DNA of 13,024 bases from Auxenochlorella pyrenoidosa. Lineage: Eukaryota; Chlorophyta; Trebouxiophyceae; Chlorellales; Chlorellaceae. The stretch lies in assembly GCA_001430745.1 (NCBI GenBank), contig KQ482053.1, positions 1,031,244-1,044,267 on the forward strand. Direction: 5' to 3'. Positions 9,657 to 13,024 of the stretch are shown here, piece after piece; the stretch's first letter is position 1; every line of letters starts with the position of its first letter. A program made the translations under genes and the position numbers. The notes below the pieces were generated by a model. The model worked only from the letters and a program-made list of their open reading frames with translations, was not told the DNA's origin and did no database searches.

Positions 9657-12600
9657 TCAGTCCCAGGTGACGGGCATCTGCGCGGCAGGATGCTGGGCAG
9701 GCAAGGGATTGCGCCCCCGGGATGCATGGCGCCACGCCGGCGGGCAGGCCATCCTCAGAGGAGCAAGGGGCACAGGGCTTGCATGATCAGGCGAGGCCCT
9801 GGGGCAGCAGGGGGGCGCGGCCTGGGGCTACACGCGGCAAGGCCTCAGAGAGCAGCAGGCTGCACCCCCAAGCGCAGGCTTCGCCACGCGCATACGTGGC
9901 GGACACCAGAGAGGCAGCAAAAAGGGGCAGCAGGACGCGCAGATGAGGGCAGCGGGGGGCGGGCAACGCAAGCAGGGCGCACATCCCGCCTGGGGGCCGG
10001 CTGCAGGCGTGCAAAGACATGCCTGCAGAAACCAAAGCAAAGCCAGCGGCGCGAGCGCACCTCCGCCAGGCCCACGTCCCGCCGGGGCTCGGAGAACTGC
10101 AGCTGCGAGGCCGGCACCGCCAGGCGCAGGTTGCGCAGGCGGCCGTCAAACAGGCCGCGGAACGCCTCCTCCAGCTCCACAAAGGACAGCGGCATGGCGA
10201 TGCACCGTGGGGGGGGGGGGGGGGGGGGCGGGGAGGCAGGGAGGTTCTTGGTGGGGCTCTTGATAGGGTTCTCAGAGGGAGGAGGCACCCCCGCCTGCAG
10301 GGCAAGAGCCACGACAGGGGCTTGACCCTAGGAAGAAACATCGGGACCTGGTATCCAGCCACAAGCTCGCCAGGCAGAGCAGGCGTGCATTGTGAGCGCG
10401 TGGCGCAGCATCCCCCCGGCATGCAGTGCATGCGAGCTGCCACGCCCCGTGTAAGCAGGCCAGGAAGCAGGGCCCTGCCCAGCAGTGCGGCGCCGCTCGA
10501 GGCCCCGAGCCACCAGAGCCCCCCTGCTGTCGGCTCCTCACTTGTGTGTGCCGTAGCCAAAGGCAATCTGCATGAGAGGGCGGCGAGGGGCAAGGGAGAG
10601 GGGTGCGGTGAGTACTTGCGGCCGCACGGCACGCGATGGCAGTGGAAGATTGCGCTCATCTTCACCCACCAGCTGCCAGACCTCACGAGCCATTGTCGAG
10701 CCAGGGCAGGGCGTGCATCTCTGGATGCAACTGGCAGCCACCTACAGATCGCGCCAAACATGTGTGCACCAGGGTCGACCCGCGTATGGCTGCCCCCGCG
10801 CCCCGCTCCCCTACACGCATGCCCTGCCTCACAAGCAGGGGGGCCCTGACCTCTGGGTTGGGGGAACGCTTGATGTCGAAGCGGTCGGGGTCGGGGAAGT
10901 GCTCCTCGTCGCGGTTGGCGCTCTGGTTGAGCGCGATCACGCCCTCCCCGCTCTTGACCGTCTTGTCGCGCACCTGGGGAGGAAGGACACCGAGCAGGAG
11001 GGGTGCCGTGGTGGCAGTGTTGCCCTGCCCTGCCTGCCCCACCGGCGCCATGCAGCATCGACCCGCAACTACGGCCATCTTGAGTCGCTTTGCTCCGAGT
11101 CCTGTGATCCTGTGCTGCCCGCGCATGCCCTCCCGTGCAGCAGGCGTCGCGGCAGCCGCTCTCTGCGCCATGCCCTGCCGCCGAGGGCTCCCGCTGCCTG
11201 CCGTTGCAACCGCCGATGGTGAGCTGGCCTGCAGCAGCAGGGCTATGCAGCAGCAGCAGGCGTGCGCAGGCGCCCCACCTGCACGTCCTCCAGTGCCACG
11301 CGGCGCAGGGCGTAGGAGGAGGCGGTGTGGTAGCGGCAGATCTCGTGCACCGCCGGGTTGAGCAGGGAGGGGTCGCGCTTGAGAGTCTCCAGCTGCGGGG
11401 GCCGGGCGGGTGCGGGAGCGGGTGGGGAGGCAGCAGGCTGGGCAACCGGGCAGGCTGGCGCTTGAGGGGTGCTCGGTTGAAAGCGCTGAGAGTGCTGCAG
11501 TCCTTCAGGGCATGGGCGGTGGGGGGGGGGGCAGAGAGAAAGTGCATGTGAGGGGAAAGCGCATGAGGTGTGGAAACCAAGGCGACTAACAGTGCCTGAG
11601 CTTGGTGCAACCGCTGTCCTAGGGCCGGGCCGGGGCGTGCGCCAGGCTGGCAAAGACCTCTTGATATCGGTCCACGAGTGCCTGGCGCCGGCTGCTATTT
11701 CACGGGTGATGAACAGAAAGAAATGGAATATTGCAGAGCAGCAGGCAAGGGCAGCAGGACAGAGAGAGGGGCAGGGACAGCACACCTGGGCTGGGTTGTC
11801 CAGCAGCGTCATGACGCCCTGCTGGGCAGAACGTGGGGTGAAGAGCCAGGGATACTCGGGTGCTGTCCGTTCCGCGGGGCTTTCGTTGGCCGCCCCGGGT
11901 GCAAGCAGGAGCATGCAGGCAGAACGCAGGGGGCAAAAGGAAACAGGCGCATGATGACATGAGGTGACCCACTGGCGGACAGGTGCCGCCGTGCGAGAGG
12001 GTGCCCAGGTCTCTCAACAGCGTTTGTTGTCACACAGGCTAGGGCCCAGGCAAAGGCAGAAGCGCGTACCCACCAGGTTGATCATGGAGGCCACCGTGGC
12101 ATTGCCGGCCACCACCAGCAGGAAGGCATGGGCCGCCAGCTGGTCGCGGTCGATCTCCCCCTTGCTCAGGTTGTCGCGGATGACCTGCGGGCACAGGGTG
12201 GGGGATGGGGTGGGGCACACACGGTCAGTTGGGGGAGGGGGGGGGAAGATGGCATGCTTATAGGCCAGCTCGGCTCGACTGCTGTCCTGCACCTCCGCCC
12301 TGCACAGCAGGGCAGTCGGATTGATGTGGGCATGGCGAACTCCCGTCCCACCAAGATCCCTCGCCCTCACCCAGCTGATCACATCCTCCTGCGGATTCTT
12401 GATCTTGCCGTCCACCTGCAGGCAGCCAGGGGACCAGCCAGTGGCTCTCTCGGCGAAGATGACTGCTGCTGAGGCAGCCGGCGGACAGCATGGCGCGGCG
12501 TGCGAGCTGTGCGGAGCCCACGAGGCGCTCCCTGCCGCCGGCCAGCTCAAGCTGGGCAGCCCGCACCTGCCCCGGCTCAGACCAGGCATAGCCACCCTCA

Positions 12601-12755
12601 TAGCCCCCCCCACCCCACCCCCCACCCCTAAAAAAACACCACCCCACCAGGCGCTCCATGTAGTCGGTCAGCTCCTGCTGGGCGGCGGCGGCGTCGCGCG
12701 CGGTGGAGGAGCCCGAGGTGCGCATGGCGATGTTGCCGGACAGGAAGTCGTAGTC
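9657..12755 (-). CDS. CYP55: CYP55-type cytochrome P450 (P450nor, nitric oxide reductase), 3' nine exons; 5' part off right edge
   Basis: Minus-strand exons: 12755-12648, 12415-12371, 12184-12074, 11818-11786, 11392-11279, 10973-10851, 10567-10542, 10205-10061, 9677-9657 (241 residues of about 400). P450nor reduces NO to N2O using NAD(P)H directly, without a reductase partner. Seen in order: RTSGSSTARD; the I-helix AGNAT in place of the AGxDT of monooxygenases; the K-helix ExxR (EICRYHTASS); NQSANRDEEHFPDPDRF, containing the serine of the P450nor proton path; the haem loop FGYGTHKCIA; and RRDVGLAEMPVTWD ending in TGA, with the Asp of that path. All match fungal CYP55 and the known algal CYP55 branch. 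Intron phases agree, except that the intron before the Cys exon ends CACG rather than AG. About 160 N-terminal residues are missing; 12756-13024 holds no recognisable exon. The short last exon is supported mainly by the MPVTW ending. CYP55 identity is firm; catalytic activity is inferred. Confidence 0.87.
10209..10228 (+). repeat. 20-base poly-G run at the CYP55 haem-exon boundary
   Basis: An uninterrupted run of twenty G (C on the coding strand) ends three bases from the expected start of the exon encoding the haem-ligand cysteine. It forms the pyrimidine tract of that intron. Runs of this length are prone to slippage in replication and to miscounting in sequencing. Confidence 0.9.
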
Positions 12756-13024
12756 CTGGGGGGGGTGGGGGGGCGAGGGCGTGTTTGATTTTTGTGACTT
12801 TTGTAACTTGCAAAAGTTCTTTAGAGTTTCGTTGGGGAGGGACAGAGGGCTGGCCTTGTGGGATGCAGGTTCTGTGTGCAGTGTAGAGCGTGTATTTTGG
12901 GTTTGTGAGGAGGGGGAGGCACGGGCTGTGCCACAGCCGCCGGGGCTGGGAACAAGCCGGCGCGCCTCTCTCCAGCCCCGCTGGCCTTGCGGGGTGTGCC
13001 CTATCCCACATTGCATCCCCCCCC
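12756..13024 (-). other. CYP55 intron sequence at right edge, no exon recognised
   Basis: The acceptor CCCCAG precedes the exon at 12755. Upstream of it the minus strand has a C-rich tract and then an unusually A/T-rich patch at about 12783-12830, which includes a 7-bp stem around ACTTTTG...CAAAAGT. The preceding P450nor region, ending in the LLGVP-like motif, is not present in any frame, so the preceding exon lies outside the window. Confidence 0.55.

Noticed and set aside
9138..10325. Plus-strand open frame of 395 codons in the spacer and across the CYP55 3' exons
   Set aside because: It is antisense to a conserved P450 exon, passes through the poly-G run as polyglycine, has no family resemblance, and is explained by the lack of stops in GC-rich DNA.
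9787..11610. Minus-strand open frame of 607 codons
   Set aside because: It runs through several CYP55 introns and reads the conserved exons in the wrong frame; the composition is Pro/Arg/Ser/Cys noise.
12797..12817. Small hairpin with A/T-rich flanks (ACTTTTG...CAAAAGT) as a terminator
   Set aside because: The stem is only 7 bp and lies inside a CYP55 intron; rho-independent terminators do not apply to a nuclear gene of this kind.

Overview
The window reads as nuclear DNA of a GC-rich unicellular green alga, most likely a Chlorella-like trebouxiophyte. The evidence is dense short introns (about 150-450 bp) with GTGAGG, GTGGGT or GTGCGC donors and C-rich tracts before the acceptors, strong G/C third-position bias, Ala/Arg-rich presequence style, (GT)n and (CCG)n microsatellites, and a TGTAA poly(A) signal. 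The taxonomic placement is inference from these traits and from the protein families. No bacterial operon, RNA gene, CRISPR array or transposon was seen. Nearly all long open frames are GC-driven shadows; the real genes are split into many exons, which I assembled by splice phase and protein-family similarity.

Layout. (1) Positions 1-1549, minus strand: the first four exons of RPF1, a Brix-domain 60S ribosome-assembly factor; the rest lies beyond the left edge. (2) Positions 1550-2290: a 741-bp divergent spacer that must hold both promoters and 5' leaders. (3) Positions 2291-8818, plus strand: a complete 18-exon gene for a 696-residue ViaA/CoxE-type von Willebrand factor A (VWA) protein with an N-terminal organelle-targeting-like region. 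Bacterial relatives work with MoxR-type AAA+ ATPases such as RavA. (4) Positions 8819-9656: a convergent spacer with the 3' UTR of the VWA gene. (5) Positions 9657-12755, minus strand: the last nine exons (241 residues) of a CYP55/P450nor-type nitric oxide reductase; its 5' exons lie beyond the right edge.

The three genes are not an operon and need not act together. RPF1 is a nucleolar housekeeping factor, the VWA protein is probably an organellar chaperone-type adaptor, and the P450 reduces NO to N2O. The most interesting points are a eukaryotic, probably organelle-targeted ViaA-like protein; its position beside an NO reductase, given that VWA/MoxR pairs (NorD/NorQ) mature bacterial NO reductases; and a P450 intron that appears to lack its AG acceptor exactly before the haem-ligand cysteine, next to a 20-base G run.
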